From positions 1,426,001 to 1,490,000 of the forward strand of contig NZ_CP073578.1 of NCBI RefSeq assembly GCF_018199995.1: a DNA stretch of 64,000 nt, written 5' to 3'. The stretch comes from Photobacterium sp. GJ3 (GTDB lineage: Bacteria; Pseudomonadota; Gammaproteobacteria; Enterobacterales; Vibrionaceae). This document shows, in pieces, positions 56,727-64,000 of this stretch (position 1 is its first letter; each line of letters begins with the position of its first letter). The notes below the pieces were generated by a model, which searched no databases, was not told the DNA's origin, and saw only the letters and a list, made by a program, of their open reading frames with translations. The position numbers were made by a program, and so were the translations under genes.

Positions 56727-57323
56727 ATGCTGAAAAAGAATGTGATGTATGCAGCAGTAGGATTGTCTGTATTCAGTTTTTCTGCCCAATCAATTGCGGA
56801 AGTTGATTTTATTATCGGTGCTGGCTACGACTTTGGTGGCGATACCCTGTTGACAGCGTATTACACTGATGGGAGCTCAACCGATGTGAAATCTGCCGAA
56901 GGTTTGTCATTCTTTGGTGGTGTTGATTACTTTTTGCAAGAGTCGTTGAAACTCCGGGGAACTGTCGGGTATAAATTCTCATCGGCCAGTGCATCGAATG
57001 GCGAAGTGACCTTCAGTCGTATTCCGGTTGATTTTTTACTGCTGCGTGGCTATCAGCGACATCAGTTTGGTGCTGGTGTTACCTACCATACCGGCGTGGA
57101 ATTTGAATGTGATGTCGGCGGTTATTATGGTGGTTGTGATGGTACGATCGAGTTTAAAGACAGCTTTGGCTTTCTGGTTCACTACGAATATCGCATCCCG
57201 CTGGAAAACAATAATGCCTTTGTGATTGGTACACGATACACACATATTGATTACGAAGTGAAAGATTTCGATTCAGAATTTGATGGTAGTGGATTCGGGG
57301 TGAATCTGGGCTTCACTTTCTAA
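56727..57323 (+). CDS. outer-membrane beta-barrel protein
   Basis: The 198-residue protein has a signal peptide ending near SIAEVDF and alternating hydrophobic strands that finish with aromatic GVNLGFTF, the usual end of an eight-stranded barrel of the OmpA/OmpW/opacity type. A two-cysteine loop (FECDVGGYYGGCDG) could form a disulfide on the cell surface. Upstream DNA is AT-rich. No specific family was recognised beyond the barrel class. Confidence 0.75.
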   Translation: MLKKNVMYAAVGLSVFSFSAQSIAEVDFIIGAGYDFGGDTLLTAYYTDGSSTDVKSAEGLSFFGGVDYFLQESLKLRGTVGYKFSSASASNGEVTFSRIPVDFLLLRGYQRHQFGAGVTYHTGVEFECDVGGYYGGCDGTIEFKDSFGFLVHYEYRIPLENNNAFVIGTRYTHIDYEVKDFDSEFDGSGFGVNLGFTF

Positions 57324-57345
57324 CCTTGTTCAAGATAGTGTGTAA

Positions 57346-57377
57346 AGAGAGCTTGATAAAAAAGCTCTCTTTTTTTC
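57346..57377 (+). terminator. Rho-independent terminator of the barrel-protein gene
   Basis: A perfect 9-bp stem AGAGAGCTT/AAGCTCTCT is followed by seven T. Confidence 0.9.
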
Positions 57378-57536
57378 TCTTTTGATTGTGTATTTTTTCA
57401 ATTTCCTTTCTGAATTCTCATTTTTTACCCTTGCGACTGACTCTTCCTTGTTGATTTATATAGAATCATGATATACAACACGTTTCATTTTGTGGGTGTT
57501 ATCTTTCTGATGACTCAAATAATCAGGGATATGGAA

Positions 57537-58115
57537 ATGATTCAGTTAAACACGGACAGGCTGGTGTTACGGCCGCTGACATTCAGCGATGCTGAACCAT
57601 TATTTGATATTTTTTCAGACCCGGAGGTGATGCAATACTGGGACGGTTCGCCATGGCACACCCTTTCACAGGCGTATGAGGACATCCAATCCTCAAAGGC
57701 TTCACTGGATGAGCCAGAGAAACTGGTCTTGGGTATCTGTGATCGCGAAAGCCAGACATTCATTGGTAAATGTATGCTCTTTAATATTCATCCGACTTCC
57801 CGAAGAGCTGAAATTGGTTTTGGTATTGCGAAGGCATATTGGGGCAAGGGTGTCGTGTTTGAAGCCGCATCTGCACTGATTCGTTTTGCATTTGAAGAGA
57901 TGAATCTGAACCGGCTTGAAGCAGAAATTGATCCGATGAACCGAGGCTCAGCTAAAGTGCTGCAAAAGCTTGGTTTTGTGGAAGAAGGCTATCTCCCCGA
58001 GCGATGGATTGTCGATGGTTATCTGTCTGATTCTGCCCTTTATGGTTTACTTGCGAAACAGTGGCAGAAACACCAGCAGTCATCCTCAATCGTATTGGCA
58101 CTGAGTGAAAGATAA
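57537..58115 (+). CDS. GNAT N-acetyltransferase, RimJ/RimL-like
   Basis: The 192-residue protein begins IQLNTDRLVLRPLTFSDAEPL, typical of the RimJ/RimL group, and has AEIGFGIAKAYWGKGVVFEA for acetyl-CoA binding and NRGSAKVLQKLGFVEEGYLPER near the end. The ATG at 57537 is chosen because AGGGA lies seven bases before it; the ATG at 57531 is too close. The substrate may be a ribosomal protein or a small amine. Confidence 0.87.
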   Translation: MIQLNTDRLVLRPLTFSDAEPLFDIFSDPEVMQYWDGSPWHTLSQAYEDIQSSKASLDEPEKLVLGICDRESQTFIGKCMLFNIHPTSRRAEIGFGIAKAYWGKGVVFEAASALIRFAFEEMNLNRLEAEIDPMNRGSAKVLQKLGFVEEGYLPERWIVDGYLSDSALYGLLAKQWQKHQQSSSIVLALSER

Positions 58116-58229
58116 CGATGTATCTGAAGAAAGATTTTAAGATTCACGAGGGTCATTCAGTCTAGCTCTAGCCGGACTGGCTGGCATAGGTAATACTTAA
58201 TCACATTGTAATCAATCAAGGGGGTGCTG

Positions 58230-58595
58230 ATGTTTCGTGTTGAAAATGTCGGTGACGACCGCCTGGATATCACCATCAGTGGCAAGCTGGACGCAGCAGA
58301 AATGCGGCTTGCGCTGGATGAACTTCGCACAAAATCGGTCCGGATTGAAGCAGGGAAAATGTTGTTCGATGTGGTGGATTATCACTTACCCTCCTTTGCT
58401 GCCATCGGTGTCGAGCTGTCCCAAATTCCCGGCATGATCAGGTTTATCCGCAAATTCCAGCGTGCTGCCGTGTTGTCGGATCAACAATGGGTGAAGAAAA
58501 TCAGCGAACTTGAAGGCGCGTTGATTCCAGGCCTCACCATCAAAGCATTCAATCGGGAAGACAGGGAAGCTGCTGAAGCCTGGCTGGAAGGTTGA
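58230..58595 (+). CDS. SpoIIAA-like STAS-fold protein
   Basis: The 121-residue protein fits the SpoIIAA-like (DUF3478) group: DRLDITISGKLDAAEMRLALDEL at the start and a closing helix EDREAAEAWLEG. Members have a STAS-like fold and bind lipids or partner proteins; no enzymatic role is established. AAGGGGG precedes the ATG at 58230. It is followed by a HAD gene after 84 bases on the same strand. Confidence 0.78.
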   Translation: MFRVENVGDDRLDITISGKLDAAEMRLALDELRTKSVRIEAGKMLFDVVDYHLPSFAAIGVELSQIPGMIRFIRKFQRAAVLSDQQWVKKISELEGALIPGLTIKAFNREDREAAEAWLEG

Positions 58596-58679
58596 ACGGC
58601 AGTGTAATTTTTCTGGCTGAAATGGCCGGGCGGAAAACATTCAGCAACCCAAACATAATAACGAAGGATAGTTGCAGGC

Positions 58680-59324
58680 ATGTACCATGTGATGTTCGAT
58701 GTAGACGATACGCTCATTCGTTCCAGCGGATTTGATGCGCACTGTTTTATGGATGCGGTGAAGCGCGTGACCGGGCTGGATTTAAACCGGGGACTGGATG
58801 AATACCCCCATGCAACGGATCGGGGAATTTTACGGACCTTTATTCAGAATCAGGCACCAGATGAACAACTGGACTGCCTGGAAGCGCGGGTCAAATCTGT
58901 ATTTATTCAAAATATCCGGCTGTACCTTGAGCAGCATCCGGTTCAGGAAGTCAGGGGCGCAAAAGCTTTCTTACATTGCTTGCTGGCAGATGAACGATTT
59001 GTGGTTTCTGTTGCAACAGGTGGTTGGGGAGAAACGGCTCTGCTGAAATTGCAAGCCGCGGGTTTTCAGACCGACCAGCTGTTGATGGCTTCTTCAAACG
59101 ATCATTATGTCCGGACTCAGATCATGATGAAGGCACGAGAAATAGCCGGGGATGTGAACGATTTACCACTGACCTATTTTGGTGATGCGGCGTGGGACCG
59201 CCAGGCCTGTCAGGATCTGGGGGTGAATCTGGTGATTGTCGGTGATAAAGTCAGCCACCATCAGCAAGTCCGTGATTTTCTGGACGTTGATCGATTGCTG
59301 CGCTTTATCTCCGGGAGTCGTTAA
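58680..59324 (+). CDS. HAD family hydrolase
   Basis: The 214-residue protein has HAD motif I VMFDVDDTL at about 4-12, motif II near VSVATGGWG, a Lys-containing motif III and motif IV YFGDAAWDRQACQDLG. A helical cap lies between motifs I and II, of the HAD-IA type. Most such enzymes are small-molecule phosphatases. A GNAT gene follows after 21 bases and is probably cotranscribed. Confidence 0.88.
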   Translation: MYHVMFDVDDTLIRSSGFDAHCFMDAVKRVTGLDLNRGLDEYPHATDRGILRTFIQNQAPDEQLDCLEARVKSVFIQNIRLYLEQHPVQEVRGAKAFLHCLLADERFVVSVATGGWGETALLKLQAAGFQTDQLLMASSNDHYVRTQIMMKAREIAGDVNDLPLTYFGDAAWDRQACQDLGVNLVIVGDKVSHHQQVRDFLDVDRLLRFISGSR

Positions 59325-59345
59325 CACAATGGGTAGGGAAACAAG

Positions 59346-60122
59346 ATGAATCAACAGGAAGTCATGGCTGCCTATAATCATTATGAGCGGATCACGATTG
59401 AAATACCGGGTTTTGAAAAAAGTCTGTCCGATGGTCTGGTGCGTTTTCGTTCAGCCCAGGCGCAGGGTGGTTTTATTTCATTTTTTGATCTGGATGAGAA
59501 CAATCTCAGTTCAGTGATTCACCGTCAGATTGCATACTTTTCGGAGGGGGCGCCATTTTTCGAGTGGAAAACTTACAGCACCGATCAACCTGCCAGTATC
59601 GGGCAATACTTAACGTCGCATGGTTTTCAGCAAGGCGCGCCCGAGTCCTTTATGGTTTTAGATCTGGCTGAAGTAACACCCGTGCGGCCTTCTCCCGGAC
59701 TCATCACTGAGGTTCATGATTTCAAGGGCATTCAGGATGCCATGAAGGTTCAGGAAGCGGTGTGGCAAACGGATCAAAGTGACCATCTGGACAATTTGCT
59801 TTATCTGAAACAAACGCAGCCGGATACCGTCTCTGTTTATGTGATTTATGAACAGGAGGAACCAGTGAGTTCAGCCTGGATCATTTTCAACGGCCAAAGT
59901 CCTTTTGCGGGTGTGTGGGGGGGAAGCACGATCGCACGATGTCGGGGGAAAGGGTACTACACGGCTCTATTGCAGCAACGGATTGACGATGCTTGCCGAC
60001 GTGGAAAACGTTATTTAACCATCGATGCCTCAGAAATGAGCCGGCCGATCGTCGCACGGCACGGTTTTCAGTGGGTTGCTGAAACCGTGCCTTATATTTA
60101 TCGTGCTCCGGAAATGAGCTGA
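59346..60122 (+). CDS. GNAT-fold acetyltransferase
   Basis: The 258-residue protein has a C-terminal GNAT domain (SSAWIIFNGQSPFAGVWGGS, ARCRGKGYYTALLQQRIDDA with the acetyl-CoA loop, and RPIVARHGFQWV). The N-terminal 120 residues form a second domain that may be a degenerate GNAT repeat. It shares a transcript with the HAD gene upstream. The substrate is unknown. Confidence 0.85.
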   Translation: MNQQEVMAAYNHYERITIEIPGFEKSLSDGLVRFRSAQAQGGFISFFDLDENNLSSVIHRQIAYFSEGAPFFEWKTYSTDQPASIGQYLTSHGFQQGAPESFMVLDLAEVTPVRPSPGLITEVHDFKGIQDAMKVQEAVWQTDQSDHLDNLLYLKQTQPDTVSVYVIYEQEEPVSSAWIIFNGQSPFAGVWGGSTIARCRGKGYYTALLQQRIDDACRRGKRYLTIDASEMSRPIVARHGFQWVAETVPYIYRAPEMS

Positions 60123-60137
60123 AGCCAGGCCATGAAA

Positions 60138-60160
60138 CAGGCGAAGCTGAGCTTCGCCTG
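60138..60160. terminator. Hairpin between convergent GNAT and ParB-like genes
   Basis: CAGGCGAAGCT and AGCTTCGCCTG form an almost continuous 11-bp palindrome with weak T runs on both sides, a candidate shared terminator. Confidence 0.55.
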
Positions 60161-60183
60161 ATTTACGGAAAGACTGGCACTGC

Positions 60184-61341
60184 CTATTGGCTTTCGTTTG
60201 TCTGGTTCTCTTCTTTTGTTTCAGCAGAAGTCGCTTCATCTTGTTTCGCTTTTTCTTCCGCTTCTTTGGCTTTTCTGGCTTCCAGCACCCGTTTCGGGGT
60301 TGATTCTTCTTGTTCACGAATCCGGTAAGCCATCGCGTAATGCCAGCTGGAGGTTTGTCGCGACAACAGTGAATCAAGCACTTTGGTATTCATTTCTTCA
60401 AATTTACCCAGTGCCTTCGCGGTTTTGCCACTGCCGGGGATTTCTTCATCATCAGGCGCGCTGACGATAATCGAAGCGGCTTCTTTTAACGCAGCCGTAT
60501 ATTGTTCCGGGTCATCCAGATCGTATTGTGAAATTTTCATGTGCTTGCGTAAATACTGGGCCCAGTGGTATTGCAGGTAGGGCACAGACATCGGCCGGAT
60601 GAGTGGATTGGCCATTGGAAAATCTTTATCCGGATCATTGTAAGCGACGTTTCGCAGGAAAAAGACCAGCGAAAGGTATTTATCATGTTTGAGTTGCTTC
60701 ATACCCAGATATTGCGGCAGATCCGAAGGCTTGATTTTATCGCCACGCGTATTATAGAGCCAGATTTGCCCGGCTTTTTTCATGGCATCCCATTTTTCAT
60801 CAATATCGCCCTCAGCAAGACTGTGGGTGACTTTCACCAGCACAGGGACACTGGTCCCCCCGTTTGGCATATCCCAGAAGGTTGAAAGAATGTGATGACC
60901 GGAGAGCAGATACAGTGTTTTTCCGTCTGGTGCCACGAGCACGGTTGGCAGCGCATCTTGCTGGCTGCCTGATTTTTGTTTACAGGTATAGCTGTCCAGA
61001 TCGGTCGGTTTGGAATCTTCATGCCAGGTTTGAATGCCACCGCCGCCGTTGGTCAGGCACAGATCATCGAACAGTTGAGCCGGTCGGGCTTCATATCGTC
61101 CCAGGCTGGCGAAAATTCTGTCGTACGCTAACACAGGCTGTGTCGGCAACAGTTCGTCCAGTTTGACAGTCAACACATCGCCAACCTGAATGTCAGAGTT
61201 CGCAGGTGCAGAGGCGTGATCGTTTTCTGCTGGAACGGCCGCCGCCGATTTTTCCTTTTCATCTGCCTGTGCTGAAACTGTGCCCGATAAAGCAGCACTC
61301 ACAACTAGAGCTAAAAAACAGGCGATACGATGTAATCGCAT
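60184..61341 (-). CDS. exported ParB-like (ParBc_2) protein
   Basis: The 385-residue protein has a signal peptide ending near VSAQA (residue 26). From about 50, VGDVLTVKLDELLPTQPVLAYDRI and, near 145, LYLLSGHHILSTFWDM resemble the ParB/Srx N-terminal superfamily, with the double His in the usual catalytic or nucleotide-binding box. The C-terminal 60 residues are rich in Lys, Glu and Ala and probably form a helix. Conventional ParB proteins act on DNA in the cytoplasm, so secretion points to another role. It stands alone. Confidence 0.75.
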   Translation of the reverse strand: MRLHRIACFLALVVSAALSGTVSAQADEKEKSAAAVPAENDHASAPANSDIQVGDVLTVKLDELLPTQPVLAYDRIFASLGRYEARPAQLFDDLCLTNGGGGIQTWHEDSKPTDLDSYTCKQKSGSQQDALPTVLVAPDGKTLYLLSGHHILSTFWDMPNGGTSVPVLVKVTHSLAEGDIDEKWDAMKKAGQIWLYNTRGDKIKPSDLPQYLGMKQLKHDKYLSLVFFLRNVAYNDPDKDFPMANPLIRPMSVPYLQYHWAQYLRKHMKISQYDLDDPEQYTAALKEAASIIVSAPDDEEIPGSGKTAKALGKFEEMNTKVLDSLLSRQTSSWHYAMAYRIREQEESTPKRVLEARKAKEAEEKAKQDEATSAETKEENQTNESQ

Positions 61342-61494
61342 GGGGGATCCTCATAAATCGTCGTGGCAAGTTGAGTGTAGCAAAACGCTAACCGTTGATT
61401 GTATAAGAAATAATACTGAAAAGAAGCCGGGCGAGTATCAGATGGTTGTCAAATGATTGGCGATGCTCCCGGCTGAGGCAGCCGGGAGAGTCAT

Positions 61495-61854
61495 TCAGGC
61501 GAAACGTGTTTCTAAATACTGGATAATATCTTTTGACTCATACATCCATTCAATCTGACCGTCGTCTTTTTCAATCCGAAGACAAGGGACTTTGCGGCGA
61601 CCGCCACCCTGAATCAGTTCCTGTTCAAATTCAGGTTGTTTTGCATCCTTGGTTGTCAGAGGCAGCGCCAGACGTTTCGCACTTCGACGGACTTTGACAC
61701 AAAAGGGGCAGGCATCAAACTGATAGAGCTGCATGGCTTGAACTGCCTGATCGACAGTCTGTTGATCTTGCGTGGAGCGTTTCATTGCTTTTGGGGAAAA
61801 GACAGCATTGAGCAGCAGGATAATCTTGCCCAGAATCCAGCGAATAATTTTCAT
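61495..61854 (-). CDS. membrane-anchored glutaredoxin-like protein
   Basis: The 119-residue protein from the ATG at 61854 has an N-terminal hydrophobic helix (IIRWILGKIILLLNAVF) and a glutaredoxin/GST-N domain with CPFC at 49-52, the cis-Pro segment RKVPCLRIE and the closing YESKDIIQYLETRF. It could be a thiol-disulfide reductase bound at the inner membrane on the cytoplasmic side. A longer reading frame to 61953 is not supported by family similarity. Confidence 0.85.
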   Translation of the reverse strand: MKIIRWILGKIILLLNAVFSPKAMKRSTQDQQTVDQAVQAMQLYQFDACPFCVKVRRSAKRLALPLTTKDAKQPEFEQELIQGGGRRKVPCLRIEKDDGQIEWMYESKDIIQYLETRFA

Positions 61855-62128
61855 GACGTATCGTTCTCTATTGTTCCGTGTTGAGACGCGAAATTGTATA
61901 CCATTTAGGGTCAGGTCGTCATCTGGATTACTTTTATCAGCAGTGGATTGCATTGTCCGGCTGATATCGGAGTCAGTAAATATTCTGCTGTGATGCTCAC
62001 TGCTAAATTAGCCTTTTCTTATTGATAAATAAAATAGTTAACTTGTGCACAGATGCCATCAGCATGCTTGAAAATCGTCGCTGACACACTATGATCCGGG
62101 GTAGTGTAGGATGAATTAAGCAAATCAT

Positions 62129-62482
62129 ATGGTTGTTGAATCTGAAGGTTATCACGCGCTGATAGAGTATTTTTCCGAAAACTTACATGTGTTTGAGGAA
62201 TCAGGAACAGACGCGAGTGAAGAAACCGTCGAAAATGTGGTCACGGATCTGATTGCGACTAACCTGATGGCGGTTTTCAATCAGAACCCTGACCTGAAAC
62301 CAGATTTCCGATTTAAGCTCATGCAGGAAGCAGATGCTGTGCTGGAAGACTTATCCGAAATCCTGGGCGGGCTCTGGTTAAAACACCCGGGCGTCGAGCA
62401 AATTTCTTTTCTGGAAGACTATATCAGTCTGGTGAAGAACTTATTTGATAGCGTCATCAGTGAGCAAACCTCATTTGCTTGA
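62129..62482 (+). CDS. small acidic protein, DUF3802-like
   Basis: The 117-residue protein is helical and acidic, with YHALIEYFSENLHVFEES near the start, ENVVTDLIATNLMAVF in the middle and EDYISLVKNLFDSVISE at the end. It resembles the DUF3802 family of vibrios as I recall it. The function is unknown. The ribosome site is weak. A terminator follows at 62501. Confidence 0.7.
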   Translation: MVVESEGYHALIEYFSENLHVFEESGTDASEETVENVVTDLIATNLMAVFNQNPDLKPDFRFKLMQEADAVLEDLSEILGGLWLKHPGVEQISFLEDYISLVKNLFDSVISEQTSFA

Positions 62483-62500
62483 TTCTGGGTTCCTTTCAAC

Positions 62501-62528
62501 AAAAAAAGCAGCAGGAGCTGCTTTTTTT
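62501..62528 (+). terminator. Rho-independent terminator after the DUF3802-like gene
   Basis: The stem AAAGCAGC/GCTGCTTT is followed by T and preceded by A, so it may be bidirectional. Confidence 0.88.
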
Positions 62529-62712
62529 GTCTCTATACCGCTCAGGTAACCATTCGTTTTTGTTACGCTTTTTTGTCAATTGACATGTTTTTGTCACATT
62601 GTTTCCGTATTTTACGGCGGAAATCATTTAGATAAAGATCACAATTGATGGCTCATGATTCTGACTCACGGAAGAGCACAGCCAGCAATTCTGATTGTGA
62701 CAAAGGTTTATC

Positions 62713-64000
62713 ATGACGAAAAAGCATACATATCAGACACGGCTGTCTGTTGTATTCCTGATACAGTCTGTATTTCTGCTTCTGGTGGTGATCGGGGGAT
62801 TGCTGTCACTGTTTGGAAATCAGGGCCTGAATCGGGTTGCCGCTCAGTTCAGCTTGCTCAGCCAGCAGGCATTGCCGGTTGCATCTCTCAATGCCGACAT
62901 GGTGAAAGGTTCGCTGGCTTCGGCGCAAAGCCTATCTGAACTGATGAACAGTCGGTCGATTGAGCATCTGGAGTCTTCTCTGGCGTCTCTTAAGGCCAAT
63001 GAACAGCGTGTGGAAGATGCTGTCCGCAGTCTGGAAACATTAGCGAACCAGAACCAGCTCGGCTGGCTCTCGGATAAAGTGGCAAACTTCAGAACCGATC
63101 TTGCTGCGTTCAATCAGCTTGTTCAATCCATTTTTCAAACCCAGCAGCAGATTCTGACCCATCAGGCTAAGTTAGCGTCTGAGAAAGCGACGATGAACTA
63201 TGCCATCACTTCCGTCCGTTCAGAGATGAGCCGAATCAGTATTGGGCTCTATGCCGGGGATCAGGGAGCAATGGGGCATGTGACGAATTTTATTAATCAT
63301 TCTCAGGAAATGGGGACCAACATGATGGCCCTGTTGTTTGAAAGTGATTTGGCGAAAGCTGAAGCCATCGTGAAAGATCTGAAACGAACCAACCTTTCCG
63401 GGATGGAGTACGGCTGGAAAGAGCTGAATCGCATCAATCCGGAACTGGCCGAGTTCACCAGTCTGACCGTGCCATTTGAGATGGTGCAGGCACTTTTTGG
63501 TGAGCAAGGGATGGTGGCGCTCAAGCTGGAGACGTTGCGGTTGATTCAGGCGCAGGCACAGCAGGCTGCTCAGGCGAAGGCGCAGGTGAGTCAGATCATG
63601 CAGCAACTGACTGTTTTAGAAGCTGATTCCAGTCAAATGATGCATCAGAGTGAGCAAGGTGTGGTGACGGCCAGTGAGAATGCCAAGCTGATTTTTGTGG
63701 TTTTGAGTGCCGCAGGGCTCTTACTCGCGATTGCGAGTGGGATCTGGGTGAGCAAAACGGTTCGGCAATCTTTGCAGCGTCTGGATGATGTGGTGAAAGC
63801 AAACAGTCTGGGAGATCTGACGGTGCTGGCGGACGAAAAAGCGCCGCGTGAATTTGCAGAGCTTGCCGCGCTGCTGAACCTGTCCAACCAAGCGAACAGT
63901 CAGGCCATGGCTCAACTGAACCATAACAGCCAGCAGCTGAACATGGCCGCCGAGCGAAGCCAGTCTGCGTCAACACAGTCACGACACGCGATGAGCCAGC
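62713..64000 (+). CDS. methyl-accepting chemotaxis protein (N-terminal part)
   Basis: The frame is open from the ATG at 62713 (AAAGG upstream) to the window edge, 429 residues. A transmembrane helix lies at about 13-34 (VFLIQSVFLLLVVIGGLLS), followed by a helical periplasmic domain of about 290 residues, a second helix at about 326-348 (LIFVVLSAAGLLLAIASGIW), and a HAMP-like region (LQRLDDVVKANSLGDLTVL). The long helical sensor region resembles the HBM or 4-helix-bundle type. The signalling tip lies outside the window, so the call rests on architecture. Confidence 0.85.
   Translation, partial: MTKKHTYQTRLSVVFLIQSVFLLLVVIGGLLSLFGNQGLNRVAAQFSLLSQQALPVASLNADMVKGSLASAQSLSELMNSRSIEHLESSLASLKANEQRVEDAVRSLETLANQNQLGWLSDKVANFRTDLAAFNQLVQSIFQTQQQILTHQAKLASEKATMNYAITSVRSEMSRISIGLYAGDQGAMGHVTNFINHSQEMGTNMMALLFESDLAKAEAIVKDLKRTNLSGMEYGWKELNRINPELAEFTSLTVPFEMVQALFGEQGMVALKLETLRLIQAQAQQAAQAKAQVSQIMQQLTVLEADSSQMMHQSEQGVVTASENAKLIFVVLSAAGLLLAIASGIWVSKTVRQSLQRLDDVVKANSLGDLTVLADEKAPREFAELAALLNLSNQANSQAMAQLNHNSQQLNMAAERSQSASTQSRHAMSQ

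Overview
The window is chromosomal DNA of a gamma-proteobacterium, most likely a member of the Vibrionaceae (Photobacterium, Grimontia or a Vibrio). The evidence is the family content: a YciU/DUF440 protein, PolB, the rplY-radD-rsuA-bcr neighbourhood, a cra(fruR)-fruBKA divergon, divergent ppsR/ppsA, a long-form GAPDH, YbiT and a DUF3802-like protein. Species cannot be fixed by eye. No rRNA, tRNA, insertion sequence, prophage or CRISPR array was seen.

Layout. 1-9.1 kb: the tail of a membrane protein, yciU, a nucleotidyltransferase-fold gene and polB. A leftward block then encodes a TRAP carboxylate transporter (dctP-dctQ-dctM) followed by a sensor kinase and LuxR-type regulator; dctM carries a one-base frameshift near its end. 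9.5-18.1 kb: the conserved rplY, radD, rsuA, bcr neighbourhood, with a Fur-box-controlled heme receptor placed between rplY and radD. 18.3-26.2 kb: a MATE exporter, a solitary GMC oxidoreductase, and a three-gene AttEFGH-like operon (ATPase, one long FtsX-type permease, lipocalin-like lipoprotein). 26.2-36.2 kb: central carbon metabolism, with cra divergent from fruBKA across several Cra-type operators, then ppsR divergent from ppsA. 36.2-36.7 kb: a non-coding tandem array of about 140-bp hairpin-rich units.

36.9-52.2 kb is the main accessory locus. It is a complete aerobactin-type siderophore system: MFS exporter, FhuC/D/B-like importer, iucABCD and the receptor iutA. Three Fur-like boxes mark its three transcription units. 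As given, iutA is split by a one-base frameshift of the same kind as in dctM (a G run of four where five restores the frame). Two related lipoprotein genes flank this locus.

52.3-64 kb: a long GAPDH, ybiT with a terminator-like hairpin in its leader, yaiI, an outer-membrane barrel protein, acetyltransferases, a SpoIIAA-like protein, a HAD hydrolase, an exported ParB-like protein, a membrane-anchored glutaredoxin-like protein, a DUF3802-like protein and the N-terminal part of a chemotaxis receptor.

How the genes work together. Iron supply is the main theme: heme uptake plus aerobactin synthesis, export, outer-membrane uptake and inner-membrane import, with Fur-like boxes at each unit. Carbon flow is the second: fructose PTS, PEP synthase with its regulator, a second-type GAPDH and a TRAP carboxylate transporter, with candidate Cra and CRP sites. 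I did not find a clearly undescribed multigene system. The most unusual items are the twin homopolymer frameshifts, the hairpin repeat array, the lipoprotein pair flanking the siderophore locus, the ybiT leader terminator and the secreted ParB-like protein.
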